Shown piece after piece: positions 55,611 to 64,000 of a DNA stretch of 64,000 nucleotides; within the stretch, counting starts at the first letter, position 1; the number at the start of each line of letters is the position of its first letter. The DNA comes from Actinomadura craniellae (GTDB lineage Bacteria; Actinomycetota; Actinomycetes; Streptosporangiales; Streptosporangiaceae). The stretch covers positions 1 through 64,000 of the forward strand of contig NZ_QLYX01000007.1 in the NCBI RefSeq assembly GCF_003289645.1. The letters run 5' to 3'. The notes under the pieces were generated by a model that was not told where the DNA came from, made no database searches, and saw nothing but the letters and a program-made list of their open reading frames with translations. A program made the position numbers and the translations under genes.

Positions 55611-56399
55611 TCAGCGGGCGGCGGCCCGCAGGACGGTGATGAGGCGCCACGCCTCCGGGTCGGAGACGCCGATGCCGGAGAAGTCGCCGTACTGGGCGAC
55701 GATCTCCAGGGAGCCGGCCAGCCGGACGGCCGCGACCAGTTCGGTGGCCGTCCAGAAGCGGTACGGCACCACTCCCCGGACCACCCGGGTCGTGTCGTCC
55801 TCGGTGACGGTGATGGTCACCCGGTCGTCGACGACCTGGGTGATCGGGTCGAGCCGGTCTCCGGGCTCACCCCAGCGCACGGTGACGTCGGTGCCGTCGC
55901 GCTCCACCCGCCAGGCGGTGCCGCTGCGCGGCTCGTCGCCCAGCCGGTCGGCCGGATGGCTCATCTCCAGCACGTACAGCCCACCGGCGGCCAGTGCCCC
56001 CGCCACCCGCCGCAGGTGCGCGACGAAGGCGTCCAGCGTCATCAGGTGCGCGGTCGAGTCGAGCATCGTGATGACCAGATCGAACCGGCGGCCCAGCGCG
56101 AACTCGGTCATGTCGTCCTGGACGACGTCGAGCCGGACCCCCGCGGCGGCGGCCCGGTCGGCGGCGTACGCGCACATCGCGGGATTCAGGTCGAGGGCCG
56201 TGGCGGCCAGGCCTCGCCGGGCCAGCTCGCGGGCGTGTTCCGCGGGCCCCGCCGCCAGCTCCAGCACCGAGCCGGCCGGTGCCAGGCCGGCGGGCCGGTG
56301 CCGGGCGCTCCAGTTCAGCAGGGCGTCCGCCTCCGCGGGCACGTCGCGGAAGGCACAGGCCAGTTCGTACGCCCGGGGCTCGTCATAGATGCCGGTCAC
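55611..56399 (-). CDS. SAM-dependent methyltransferase (class I)
   Basis: This 262-residue class I methyltransferase shows motif I SVLELAAGPAEHARELARRG, motif II ATALDLNPAMCAYAADRA, motif III VVQDDMTEFALGRRFDLVI and a following ITMLDSTAHLMTLDAFVAHL. A C-terminal beta-rich cap (ITQVVDDRVTITVTEDD) probably shapes the substrate pocket. The substrate is unknown. GGGAGGA precedes the GTG at 56399 by 7 bases. The downstream 76 bases contain the ArsR-like operator. Confidence 0.84.
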   Translation of the reverse strand: MTGIYDEPRAYELACAFRDVPAEADALLNWSARHRPAGLAPAGSVLELAAGPAEHARELARRGLAATALDLNPAMCAYAADRAAAAGVRLDVVQDDMTEFALGRRFDLVITMLDSTAHLMTLDAFVAHLRRVAGALAAGGLYVLEMSHPADRLGDEPRSGTAWRVERDGTDVTVRWGEPGDRLDPITQVVDDRVTITVTEDDTTRVVRGVVPYRFWTATELVAAVRLAGSLEIVAQYGDFSGIGVSDPEAWRLITVLRAAAR

Positions 56400-56506
56400 C
56401 CGGCCATCCTCCCAGGCCGGCCGCCGCCCTCCGGCCCGCGTCTCCCGCCGGGCTCCTCGGCCCGATCCACCGGGACACGCGCCGGAGGGCGCCGGCCGCG
56501 GCCCGC

Positions 56507-57562
56507 TCAGCGGGACCGCGCCACCGCCTCACCCGCCGGCCCGGTGGGCCGGCCGTCGAGACGGAGTCTGATCTCCAGGACGCCGGGCTCCCCGGTGCGC
56601 CGGACCCGGCCGCCCAGCGCGGTGAGCAGCCGCCGCATCCGGGCGTTCTCGCTGAGCACGGTCGCGCGCAGCTCGACCAGCCCGCGCTCCCGGGCGGGCT
56701 CCAGCAGCAGCTCGGCGAGGGCCCGGCCCAGGCCCCGGCCCTGCCAGGCGTCCTCGACCAGGAAGCCCAGCTCGGCCACCCCCGGATCGAGCACGTGGAT
56801 CAGGTGGGCCAGCGCGAGCACCGAGCCGTCGGGGCCCTCGGCGACCAGCGTCAACCCGTGCGCCGGCTCGCAGAACCGTTCGAGCGACCGGCGGGGCGGG
56901 GCCGGCTTGGGGCTGAAGTAGCGCAGCCGCCGGCTCTCCCGCGAGCACCGGTCGTGCATGGCCCGGATTGCCTCGGCGTCCGCGGTGACGATCGGCCGGA
57001 CGACGACCTCGGTACCGTCCTTGAGCAGGACCCGGCGCGACGTCGGGACGGCTCCGGAGACGGGCAGCACCGCGCGTACCAGCGCGTCCGCGCGGGCCGC
57101 CTCGGTCACCGTGAACGGCAGGGCGGGCCGGTGCAGCCGGACCGCGCGCAGGTGCCCGACCGGCACGATGAGGACGTCCGCGGGCCGGTCCGACGCGGCC
57201 GGGCCCACCACCCAGGACGCCTCGGTGGCGCGCAGCAGCTCCGCCAGGACCTGGGGCAGCGCCCGCGGTTCCGCCCGCAGCCGGGCGGCCAGCGCCAGCA
57301 CCCGGGTGGGCTCGTCGATCAGCTCGTGCGGACGGGCGGGGACGGCGGCGCTGCGGACCCCGCCCGCCGCCTCCACCGCCGGGATCAGCGCGTCGGATCG
57401 CTCGGCGGGCAGGTCGACGACGAACTCGTCCACCACCCCGTCGGGACCGACCTGGACGGACAGATCGAGGATGTTGGCGCCCTGCTCGGCCAGCGCGGCC
57501 GTCAGCACGGCGAGCCGGCCGGGCCGGTCCTCGATCTCGGTGCGGATGCGCATCAGCGGCAT
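56507..57562 (-). CDS. ACT-domain GNAT acetyltransferase
   Basis: This 351-residue two-domain protein has an N-terminal ACT domain (residues about 3-75, EIEDRPGRLAVLTAALAEQG and ANILDLSVQVGPDGVVDEF) that is expected to bind a small ligand such as an amino acid. A linker and a C-terminal GNAT domain (about 200-345) follow, with AELGFLVEDAWQGRGLGRAL as the acetyl-CoA loop. It suggests an acetyltransferase under allosteric control, perhaps a protein lysine acetyltransferase; in mycobacteria and Streptomyces, sensor-GNAT fusions of that kind exist. The ATG at 57562 follows AGGGGGAA. Confidence 0.84.
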   Translation of the reverse strand: MPLMRIRTEIEDRPGRLAVLTAALAEQGANILDLSVQVGPDGVVDEFVVDLPAERSDALIPAVEAAGGVRSAAVPARPHELIDEPTRVLALAARLRAEPRALPQVLAELLRATEASWVVGPAASDRPADVLIVPVGHLRAVRLHRPALPFTVTEAARADALVRAVLPVSGAVPTSRRVLLKDGTEVVVRPIVTADAEAIRAMHDRCSRESRRLRYFSPKPAPPRRSLERFCEPAHGLTLVAEGPDGSVLALAHLIHVLDPGVAELGFLVEDAWQGRGLGRALAELLLEPARERGLVELRATVLSENARMRRLLTALGGRVRRTGEPGVLEIRLRLDGRPTGPAGEAVARSR

Positions 57563-57696
57563 GGAACGTTCCCCCTGGGACGAGCCCGGAATGGTGTCGC
57601 GTCCCACGGTCGCCGACCGCTGTTACGAGACCGCTACACGACCGTGAGGGGGCGGTTTCGACCTGCCTGACCGCAGGTGACGGTGCTCACCCGCCC

Positions 57697-58479
57697 TCAG
57701 GGCGAGGCGATCCGCTCCAGCCCGGCAGGTAGCAGGGCCGCGGCCGCCCGGTCGAGCAGGAACAGCGTGCGCTGCCGGCCCCGGGCCCCGGCGGCCGGCA
57801 CCTGGACCGGTCCCGCCTCCGACAGCGCCAGCCGGACCGCCTGGGCCTTGGACTCGCCCGCCGCGATCACCCACACCTCGCGGGCCGCGTGGATGGCCGG
57901 CAGCGTGAGCGTGATCCGGGTCGGCGGCGGCTTGGGGGCACCGTGCACCGCCACCACCGGCCGCTCCCGCTCGTACAGCGCCGGCATCTCGGGGAACAGC
58001 GACGCCACGTGCGCGTCCGGACCCAGCCCGAGCATCAGCACATCGAAGGAGGGCACCGGGCCGTGATCCTCCGGCCGGGCCGCGGCGCGCAGCCACGCCT
58101 CGTACCGCCGGGCCGCCGCCTCGGGGTCGGGTCCGTCGGGTCCGTCGGGGGCGGGCATCGGGTGCACCCGGGCCGGGTCGAGGTCCACGTGGTCGAGCAG
58201 CGCGGCCCGCGCGCCGGTCTCGTTGCGCTCGGGGTCGCCGGTCGGCAGGAACCGCTCGTCGCCCCACCAGAGGTCCAGGGCACGCCAGTCCACCGCGTCG
58301 CGGGCCCCGGTGGCGGCGACCTCGGCGAGGACCGCCAGGCCCACCCCGCCGCCGGTCAGCACGACCGAGGCGGTGCGGCGGGCGGCCTGCACGTCCACCA
58401 GCCGGGTGATCAGCCGGGCCGCCACCGCCCGGGCCAGCACGGTCTGGTCCCGGTGGACCAGCACGGCGGGGGTGCTCAC
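57697..58479 (-). CDS. pgl: 6-phosphogluconolactonase
   Basis: This 260-residue enzyme of the DevB/NagB superfamily hydrolyses 6-phosphogluconolactone. It has SVVLTGGGVGLAVLAEVA, LWWGDERFLPTGDPERNETGA (core GDERFLP) and the active-site LMLGLGPDAHVASLFP. The family's GxDGHTASLFP has Ala in place of Gly and Val in place of Thr here, a mild deviation. It is the last gene of the zwf-opcA-pgl operon; its GTG start overlaps the opcA stop. Confidence 0.91.
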   Translation of the reverse strand: MSTPAVLVHRDQTVLARAVAARLITRLVDVQAARRTASVVLTGGGVGLAVLAEVAATGARDAVDWRALDLWWGDERFLPTGDPERNETGARAALLDHVDLDPARVHPMPAPDGPDGPDPEAAARRYEAWLRAAARPEDHGPVPSFDVLMLGLGPDAHVASLFPEMPALYERERPVVAVHGAPKPPPTRITLTLPAIHAAREVWVIAAGESKAQAVRLALSEAGPVQVPAAGARGRQRTLFLLDRAAAALLPAGLERIASP

Positions 58480-59420
58480 CGCGCCTCCAAGGGCTCGGGG
58501 CCGTGCGACGCGGTGGTGCGCAGGTCCTTGGCGAACCTGTCGACCGCCTCGTGGTAGACCTCGTCGGGGTCGAGCCGGCGCAGCTCCTCGGCCAGCAGTT
58601 CAGCGATCGGCCGCCGGTGCAGGGCCACCTGGTGCTCGGGCTGGTCCGGCCGGGTCAGGGTCGCCACCCGGCCGTCGAGGCGCGTCAGCGTGATGTCGCC
58701 CTCCTCGGTCGTCAGCCGCACGCAGGTGATGCCCGGGCCCTGGGAGATCGTGCGCTCCATCGGGGCCTCCAGCCGCGCCGCCAGCCAGGCGGCGAGCAAC
58801 TCGGCGCCGGGGCTGTCGGGCTCGGCCGAGACCTCGCCTCCGGTGACGGGGGCGTGGTCCTGGTCGAGGGCGGCGGCGAGCAGCGCCCGCCACGGGGTCA
58901 CCCGGGTCCAGGTGAAGTCGGTGTCGCCGGGCCGGTAGTTGCCGGCCAGCACGGCGAGGGCGTCCAACCGATCGCGGGAGGCGTAGGAGTCGGTCACCCG
59001 GCGCTGGGCGAGCGCGCCGAGCGGGTCCTCGGCCGGTGCCGCCGGCGGCTGGCCGGGCCACCAGATCACCACCGGCGAGTCCGGGACCAGCAGCGGGATC
59101 ACCACCGAGTCGGTGTGCTCGGCCAGCGGCCCGTACATCCGCAGCAGCACCGTCTCGCCCGGGGTCTCGCCCATCCGGATCTCCGCGTCCAGCCGGGAGG
59201 AGTTCCCGCGCGAGTCACGGGAGATCACCGTCAGCACCCGGCAGGGATGCTCCCGGGCCACCTCGGTGGCGGCCCGGACGGCGTCGTACTGCGCGGACTC
59301 GTCGGTCACGATGATCAGCGTCAGCACCATGCCGACGGCCGGGCCGCCCATCAGGTGCCGTGTCTGCGTGAGCATCTGCTGGATCCGCTTGGTATTGGTA
59401 TCGGCCAGGTCGATGTTCAT
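58476..59420 (-). CDS. opcA: G6PD assembly protein OpcA
   Basis: This 314-residue protein is the cofactor for glucose-6-phosphate dehydrogenase assembly and activity in actinobacteria and cyanobacteria. It begins with NIDLADTNTKRIQQMLTQTR and contains MVLTLIIVTDESAQYDAV, VIPLLVPDSPVVIWWPGQPP and a C-terminal VDRFAKDLR. Thirteen bases separate it from zwf; its stop overlaps the pgl start. Confidence 0.94.
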   Translation of the reverse strand: MNIDLADTNTKRIQQMLTQTRHLMGGPAVGMVLTLIIVTDESAQYDAVRAATEVAREHPCRVLTVISRDSRGNSSRLDAEIRMGETPGETVLLRMYGPLAEHTDSVVIPLLVPDSPVVIWWPGQPPAAPAEDPLGALAQRRVTDSYASRDRLDALAVLAGNYRPGDTDFTWTRVTPWRALLAAALDQDHAPVTGGEVSAEPDSPGAELLAAWLAARLEAPMERTISQGPGITCVRLTTEEGDITLTRLDGRVATLTRPDQPEHQVALHRRPIAELLAEELRRLDPDEVYHEAVDRFAKDLRTTASHGPEPLEAR

Positions 59421-59433
59421 CTCTCGCCACTCC

Positions 59434-60993
59434 CTAGATCCGCCGCCAGGCGCGGCCGTCGCGGGTCATCATCGCGTCGGCGGACGCGGGGCCGTAGCCA
59501 CCGGACTTGTACGGTTCGGGCCTGCCGTGCTCGGACCAGTACTCCTCGATCGGATCCAAGATCGACCAGGAGAGCTCGACCTCCTCCTGCCGCGGGAACA
59601 GCGGTGGATCACCGATGAGCACGTCGAGCAGCAGCCGCTCGTACGCCTCGGGCGAGGACTCGGTGAACGACTCGCCGTAGGCGAAGTCCATGTTGACGTC
59701 ACGGACTTCCATGGACGTGCTGGGCACCTTCGAGCCGAACCGCACCGTGACGCCCTCGTCCGGCTGCACCCGGATGACCAGGGCGTTCTGGCCGAGCTCC
59801 TCGGTGTCGGTGTGCGAGAACGGCAGGTGCGGCGCCCGCTGGAAGATCAGCGCCACCTCGCTGGCCCGGCGGCTGAGCCGCTTGCCGGTGCGCAGGTAGA
59901 ACGGGACGCCGGCCCAGCGCCGCGACTCGATCTCCAGCTTGATCGCGGCATAGGTCTCGGTCCGGGAGTCGGGCGGGATGCCCTCCTCCTCCAGGTAGCC
60001 GCGGACCGGTTTGCTGCCCTGCCAGCCGGCCGCGTACTGGCCGCGGGCGGTGGTCGTGCCCAGGTCCGCGGGCAGCCGCACCGACGACAGGATCTTGGCC
60101 TTCTCCGCGCGGACCGCCTCGGCGCTGAACGAGGTCGGCTCCTCCATCGCGGTCAGCGCCAGCAGTTGGAGCAGGTGGTTCTGGATCACGTCCCGGGCGG
60201 CGCCGATGCCGTCGTAGTACCCGGCCCGGCCGCCGATGCCGATGTCCTCGCCCATGGTGATCTGCACGTGGTCCACGTAGGAGCGGTTCCACAGCGGCTC
60301 GAACATGGTGTTGGCGAACCGCAGGGCCAGGATGTTCTGGACGGTCTCCTTGCCGAGGTAGTGGTCGATCCGGAAGATCGACTCCTCGGGGAACACCTGG
60401 TGCACGGTCTCGTTGAGCTCCCTGGCGCTGGCCAGGTTGTGCCCGAACGGCTTCTCGATCACCACGCGCCGCCAGGACCCCGCCCGCCGCTCGGCCAGCC
60501 CGCTGCGCTGCAGCTGCTCGATGACCTGGGGGAAGAACTTCGGTGGAATGGACAGGTAGAACGCGTAGTTGCCGCCGGTGCCGCGGGTCTGGTCGAGTTC
60601 CTTGACCGCCATCGCCAGCGCCTCGAACGCCCCCGGGTCGCTGAACTCGCCTGGAACGAAGTGCATGCCCTCCGACAGGTGCCGCCAGACGTCCTCGCGG
60701 AACGGGGTGCGGGCGAACTCCTTCACCGACTCGTACGCCAGCCGGCGGAAGTCCTGGTCCTCCCAGTCGCGCCGGGCGAAGCCGACCAGGGAGAAGCCCG
60801 GCGGCAGCAGCCCCCGGTTGGCCAGGTCGTAGATCGCCGGCAGCAGCTTCTTGCGGGACAGGTCTCCGGTGACGCCGAACAGGACCAGCACCCCCGGTCC
60901 GGCCATCTGGGGCAGTCGCTTGTCACGCGGATCGCGCAACGGGTTGTGGACCGTTCCCGCAGGCATCCCGACATTGTGGACGGACGAGCTCAT
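59434..60993 (-). CDS. zwf: Glucose-6-phosphate 1-dehydrogenase
   Basis: This 519-residue enzyme is the entry to the oxidative pentose phosphate pathway. It has the nucleotide motif VLVLFGVTGDLSRKKLLPAIY, VVIEKPFGHNL, the active-site FRIDHYLGKETVQN and C-terminal RTGKRLSRRASEVALIF. A 29-residue leader precedes the core. Its ATG overlaps the upstream isomerase-like stop (ATGA at 60990-60993), so it is translationally coupled to it. Confidence 0.96.
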   Translation of the reverse strand: MSSSVHNVGMPAGTVHNPLRDPRDKRLPQMAGPGVLVLFGVTGDLSRKKLLPAIYDLANRGLLPPGFSLVGFARRDWEDQDFRRLAYESVKEFARTPFREDVWRHLSEGMHFVPGEFSDPGAFEALAMAVKELDQTRGTGGNYAFYLSIPPKFFPQVIEQLQRSGLAERRAGSWRRVVIEKPFGHNLASARELNETVHQVFPEESIFRIDHYLGKETVQNILALRFANTMFEPLWNRSYVDHVQITMGEDIGIGGRAGYYDGIGAARDVIQNHLLQLLALTAMEEPTSFSAEAVRAEKAKILSSVRLPADLGTTTARGQYAAGWQGSKPVRGYLEEEGIPPDSRTETYAAIKLEIESRRWAGVPFYLRTGKRLSRRASEVALIFQRAPHLPFSHTDTEELGQNALVIRVQPDEGVTVRFGSKVPSTSMEVRDVNMDFAYGESFTESSPEAYERLLLDVLIGDPPLFPRQEEVELSWSILDPIEEYWSEHGRPEPYKSGGYGPASADAMMTRDGRAWRRI

Positions 60994-62579
60994 GCCTCTC
61001 CTCGGGCGGCTTCCAGTAGTCGGGCGAGTCCCGCCCGACGGTCTCGCATGTGCAGGTGGACCACCGGCCGACCCCGTTCGCCCAGCACGCGGGCCGCACC
61101 GGTCGCCTGGGCGAACCGCAGCCCGCTGAGCCGGTGGGGCCGGTCCGGAACCGGTACATCCTGCATGACTTCCCCCGTCAACATTAGATATACGCCCTTA
61201 TCGCACCGATCATCCGGAAATGCCGGGTAACAGGAATGCCAGGTCACCGGCACCGGACGGCCGCACCGGGTGGCCAGCCCGGCCGCCAGCCGGTGGATGC
61301 TCCGCCCCTGCCCCGAGGCCGTATCGGGGTCGAGGTAGGCGCCGATGGCGAGATGACCGCCCGGGGGGACCGCCGCCACCAGCGCATCGAACAGCGCGGG
61401 CAGGTCCTCGGTCGCGGCGAAGGCCGGGTCGCGGCTGCGCACCTGGACAGCGTCGCCCACGGGGCCCAGCACCCGGACGGCGGGCGGGGGCTCGGCGGCG
61501 TCCGTGAGCAGCGCATCGGCGCCGTCCGCCGTGACCGGGGCGTTCAGCGGGTCGGCGCCCAGCAGGTAGCCGGCCACCGCGGCGGAGTACTCCCAGACCA
61601 CCAGTTGCGCGCCCAGCGGGCCCGTCACCGTCGCGTCATCCTGCCGGGGGCGCCCGTCCAGCGCGACCAGGAACAGGTCGTCGCCGGCCGGCACCGGCAC
61701 CCCGCCGGACTGCACGAGCGGCAGCAGCGCGCCACCCGTCGCCCCGGTGAGCAGCGCGCCGATCCAGTCGCCCAGCCCCTCGTAGGGACTGCGGTAGGAG
61801 CCCACGACCACGGTGTCGCGGCCCGCCCGGGCACAGCCGCCCAGCAGCGCGCCCAGCACCAGGCCCGGGTTGTTCTCCGGCCGGGTCAGCGAGGGCAGCA
61901 CGGCGGCCGCCTGGTCCAGCAGCTTCGCCACGTCCACCCCGGCCAGCGCGGCGGGCACCAGGGCCTGCGGGGACAGCGCGCCGAAAACCCGGCCGGCCGG
62001 GCCAGTGAGCAGCGGATGACCGGCCTCCGCCGCGAGCGCGGCCAGCGGGCCGTCCGGCTCGGCCACGACCACGAACCGTTCGGCGATCTCCTCCGGCGGC
62101 AGGCCGAGCCCCTGGAACATCCGCACGAAGACGCGGCGCAGCGCGTCGGTGCCCGGGTCGTCGGCCGTCAGCACGATGACCGTGCGGAGCAGCCGCTCGT
62201 GGTCGATGCCCAACCGGAACAGCGGGTCCGGGTCGGGGGCGTCCAGCACGGCCAGCGGGGCGCGCTCGGACCGGGCGACGACGTCGGCGGCCAGGGCGGG
62301 CACGGCGGAGCCCAGCAGGACGACCTCCGTCAGCCCCCGCGCCCGAATCCGCGTGGTGAGCTCGGAGATCCGGGGGAGCAGCGCCCGGGCCGGACCCGGC
62401 TGCCCGGGCCAGCACGCCCCCTCGGGGATCCCCTCCCACAGGGAGGGGTCCTCGGAGGCGAGCCGGACCGGCACCTGGTCGATCCACAGCCGTCCCAGCA
62501 CCCGCTCCGCGGCCTCCCGCACCGGGTGCCGGGCAGTGATCGAGACCTCCGCAGCGGAGACCCGGGTGAAGGCGTTCAC
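60990..62579 (-). CDS. Glucose-6-phosphate isomerase-like protein, copy 1 (divergent)
   Basis: This 529-residue two-SIS-domain protein has the isomerase outline: LVPAALAGVDVAKLLDQAAAV, NNPGLVLGALLGGCA, GLGDWIGALLTGATGG and LVVWEYSAAVAGYLLGADPLN with the catalytic-region Glu. Signature active-site loops are altered. GGSSL-type is LLGSAVPALA, SKSGST-type is LTADDPGTDAL, and the HKGGP lysine loop is YPAFPDDRC. It may be inactive alone, altered in substrate, or a partner of the adjacent copy. The GTG start overlaps the upstream gene and the stop overlaps zwf. Confidence 0.8.
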   Translation of the reverse strand: MNAFTRVSAAEVSITARHPVREAAERVLGRLWIDQVPVRLASEDPSLWEGIPEGACWPGQPGPARALLPRISELTTRIRARGLTEVVLLGSAVPALAADVVARSERAPLAVLDAPDPDPLFRLGIDHERLLRTVIVLTADDPGTDALRRVFVRMFQGLGLPPEEIAERFVVVAEPDGPLAALAAEAGHPLLTGPAGRVFGALSPQALVPAALAGVDVAKLLDQAAAVLPSLTRPENNPGLVLGALLGGCARAGRDTVVVGSYRSPYEGLGDWIGALLTGATGGALLPLVQSGGVPVPAGDDLFLVALDGRPRQDDATVTGPLGAQLVVWEYSAAVAGYLLGADPLNAPVTADGADALLTDAAEPPPAVRVLGPVGDAVQVRSRDPAFAATEDLPALFDALVAAVPPGGHLAIGAYLDPDTASGQGRSIHRLAAGLATRCGRPVPVTWHSCYPAFPDDRCDKGVYLMLTGEVMQDVPVPDRPHRLSGLRFAQATGAARVLGERGRPVVHLHMRDRRAGLARLLEAARGEA

Positions 62580-64000
62580 CGCGGCTCCCGCACCAGGTCG
62601 ATGAGCCGGGCGGCGCCCGCCACCGGATCGCGCAGGTGCAGCCAGAGCGCCGGCAGCCCGCGCCGGCGCAGCGACCGCAGGTCGGCCAGTGCCCGGGCGA
62701 GTTGGAGCTTGCCGAGGGAGTAGGGCCGGCCGGGCACCGGATGGTCGGCGAGGACCCCGCCGGTGATCACCAGGAACGCGCCGGTGCCCGGCCCGTCCTT
62801 GTGGAACGACCCGGTCGCGTGCAACAGCCCCGGCCCGGGCCCGTACGTCACCGGACGGCCCGCCCGCCGGGCCAGGCCCGGTGCCAGGTAGCGCCCGGAG
62901 AAGTCGCCGGACAGGTACGTCACGATCGAGAGGTACCCGGTCGGCGGCACGCTGTGCAGCAGCGCGTCGATGGTTCCCGACAGGTCCCGCCGATGCCGGA
63001 GCACCGGCTCCAGCGCCGAGTGCGGGGCGGGCAGGCCGGCCAGGCCGTAGCTGCCGGGATCGGCGTAGACGTCGATGTCGCCGTCGCTGAAGGTGGGGAT
63101 CCCGGTGGGCAGCGGCCCGTTCTCGGCCGCCAGCAGCATGGCCGCCGTGTCGTCCTCGGCCTCCTGGGCCAGCGCCGCACCGGACTCGAACGGGTTGACC
63201 CCGAGCAGCCAGCCGGCCACCGTGGTGGCGTACTCCCAGACCAGGAACTGCGCGCCGGGCGAGGCCCACAGCGAGGTCTCCGAATCGCCCGGCATGGGCT
63301 GCCGAGGGTTGATCACGAGTGCGTGCACGTCCGGGCACTCCGCGCCCGCGGGATGCCCGGGCGGTTCCAGCGGCAGGATGCCCCGGCCGTGCCGGCCGGT
63401 GCCGGTGGCCAGCAGCTGGGAGATCCAGCCGGTGAGCTCGGCGGCGCCGGAGGCGTCGCGCAGCACCAGCTTGTCGCGGGCCGGCCCGGCCGGTGACTGC
63501 TGCGCGCAGCCGCCGAGCACCGCGCCGAGCAGCAGACCCGGGTTGTCCTCCTCCTTGGCCAGCGCGGGGGCCACCGCGGCGGCCTGGTCGAGCAGCGGGG
63601 CCACGTCCGCCCCGGTGAGCAGCGCGGGCACCAGCCCGTACGCCGACAGCGCGCCGAAGTGGCCGGGCAGGTCGGGGTCGGTCAGCCCCACCCGGTAGCC
63701 GCAGCGGCGGGCGAAGTCGTCCAGCGGGCTGCCGTGGTCGGTGATGACCAGGAACCGGCCGGCGATCTCGCGGTCGGACAGGCCGTGCTTGCGGAACGCC
63801 TCGACGAAGATGCGCCGGTAGGCGTCGCCCTCGATCGAGACACCGACCTTGCTGGACAAGACGATCACGGTGCGGTCGAGCCGGTCGAGCGCCAGGTTCA
63901 GGGCCGCCGAGTCGCCCCCGTCGAGGATGGTCAGCGGGTCGTGCTCGCCCGCCGCCGCGGCCACCGCCTGGGCCGCCAGGCTCTCGGCGCCCAGGCCGAT
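62576..64000 (-). CDS. Glucose-6-phosphate isomerase-like protein, copy 2 (divergent, 5' end outside window)
   Basis: At least 474 residues are visible; the frame is open to the window edge (IGLGAESLAAQA precedes the first internal GTG). It matches the isomerase body: LVPALLTGADVAPLLDQAAAV, NNPGLLLGAVLGGCA, QFLVWEYATTVAGWLLGVNPFE and the late HATGSFHKDGPGTGAF, which keeps the His-Lys pair. The phosphate loop SKSGSTxET is SSKVGVSIEGD and the GGRYS arginine motif reads PGHFGAL. It could be the C-terminal part of a transaldolase-isomerase fusion. It overlaps copy 1 and heads the visible operon. Confidence 0.8.
   Translation of the reverse strand: MGLGAESLAAQAVAAAAGEHDPLTILDGGDSAALNLALDRLDRTVIVLSSKVGVSIEGDAYRRIFVEAFRKHGLSDREIAGRFLVITDHGSPLDDFARRCGYRVGLTDPDLPGHFGALSAYGLVPALLTGADVAPLLDQAAAVAPALAKEEDNPGLLLGAVLGGCAQQSPAGPARDKLVLRDASGAAELTGWISQLLATGTGRHGRGILPLEPPGHPAGAECPDVHALVINPRQPMPGDSETSLWASPGAQFLVWEYATTVAGWLLGVNPFESGAALAQEAEDDTAAMLLAAENGPLPTGIPTFSDGDIDVYADPGSYGLAGLPAPHSALEPVLRHRRDLSGTIDALLHSVPPTGYLSIVTYLSGDFSGRYLAPGLARRAGRPVTYGPGPGLLHATGSFHKDGPGTGAFLVITGGVLADHPVPGRPYSLGKLQLARALADLRSLRRRGLPALWLHLRDPVAGAARLIDLVREPR

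Overview
The window is a piece of a high-GC actinomycete chromosome. Supporting signs are dense GC-rich coding, many GTG starts, and ATGA/GTGA stop-start overlaps. Actinobacterial hallmark genes are present: rbpA, whiA, steA/steB, opcA, tlyA and a four-gene conservon. Gene order resembles core blocks of Streptomyces-like genomes (tlyA-nadK-recN-steA-steB, and uvrA/uvrC-rapZ-yvcK-whiA-gap-pgk-tpiA-secG with zwf-opcA-pgl). The conservon, the HAD/DUF1015 neighbourhood and the overall style fit Streptosporangiales (Thermomonosporaceae/Streptosporangiaceae), but the genus is a guess.

Layout. 1-446: end of an rRNA operon (23S 3' end, 5S, terminator). 508-10206: an Arg/Gly-rich TPR protein, a Tat-exported DUF839 protein, an MBL hydrolase, an SSB paralogue, a DUF1015 protein, a small TPR protein, a HAD-IIA phosphatase, a secreted glycerophosphodiesterase and an SCP2-like protein. 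10313-20053: tlyA, NAD kinase, recN, steA, steB, a MraY/WecA-like membrane protein, a MurJ-like flippase and a glycosyltransferase, i.e. a repair and cell-envelope/septation block. 20187-25581: a fused FadE34-like acyl-CoA dehydrogenase behind a KstR-like site, then a lipoprotein-MoxR-CoxE/VWA operon. 25603-26605: a TetR regulator and an SPW membrane protein with a perfect 26-bp operator. 26838-30831: a guanidine-I (ykkC) riboswitch followed by a ureohydrolase of guanidine-hydrolase type and a three-gene NMT1/SsuA-like ABC transporter, with overlapping genes throughout. 30835-34453: a complete cvnDCBA conservon on the minus strand.

34765-47979: a P-loop kinase-like protein, an MBL hydrolase, uvrA behind a LexA-like box, a Rieske lipoprotein, an MscS channel, then uvrC-rapZ-yvcK-whiA and an orphan asparagine-synthase-like protein. 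48009-52138: a glycolytic block (gap, pgk, tpiA) followed by secG and rbpA. Upstream of gap lie two perfect GGTCTAGACC cores that match the DasR responsive element. 52178-57562: an assortment on the minus strand (HATPase regulator, acyltransferase, ArsR-like regulator plus M23 peptidase, methyltransferase, ACT-GNAT protein). 57697-64000: a tightly overlapping minus-strand pentose-phosphate operon that reads two tandem glucose-6-phosphate-isomerase-like genes, zwf, opcA and pgl. Both isomerase-like proteins have lost signature active-site motifs.

The most notable system is the riboswitch-controlled guanidine uptake and hydrolysis operon. Next in interest are the divergent tandem isomerase-like pair and the predicted link between N-acetylglucosamine sensing (DasR) and lower glycolysis. 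The intergenic regions also hold several perfect palindromes of unknown ownership. No CRISPR array, tRNA, insertion sequence or prophage gene was seen.
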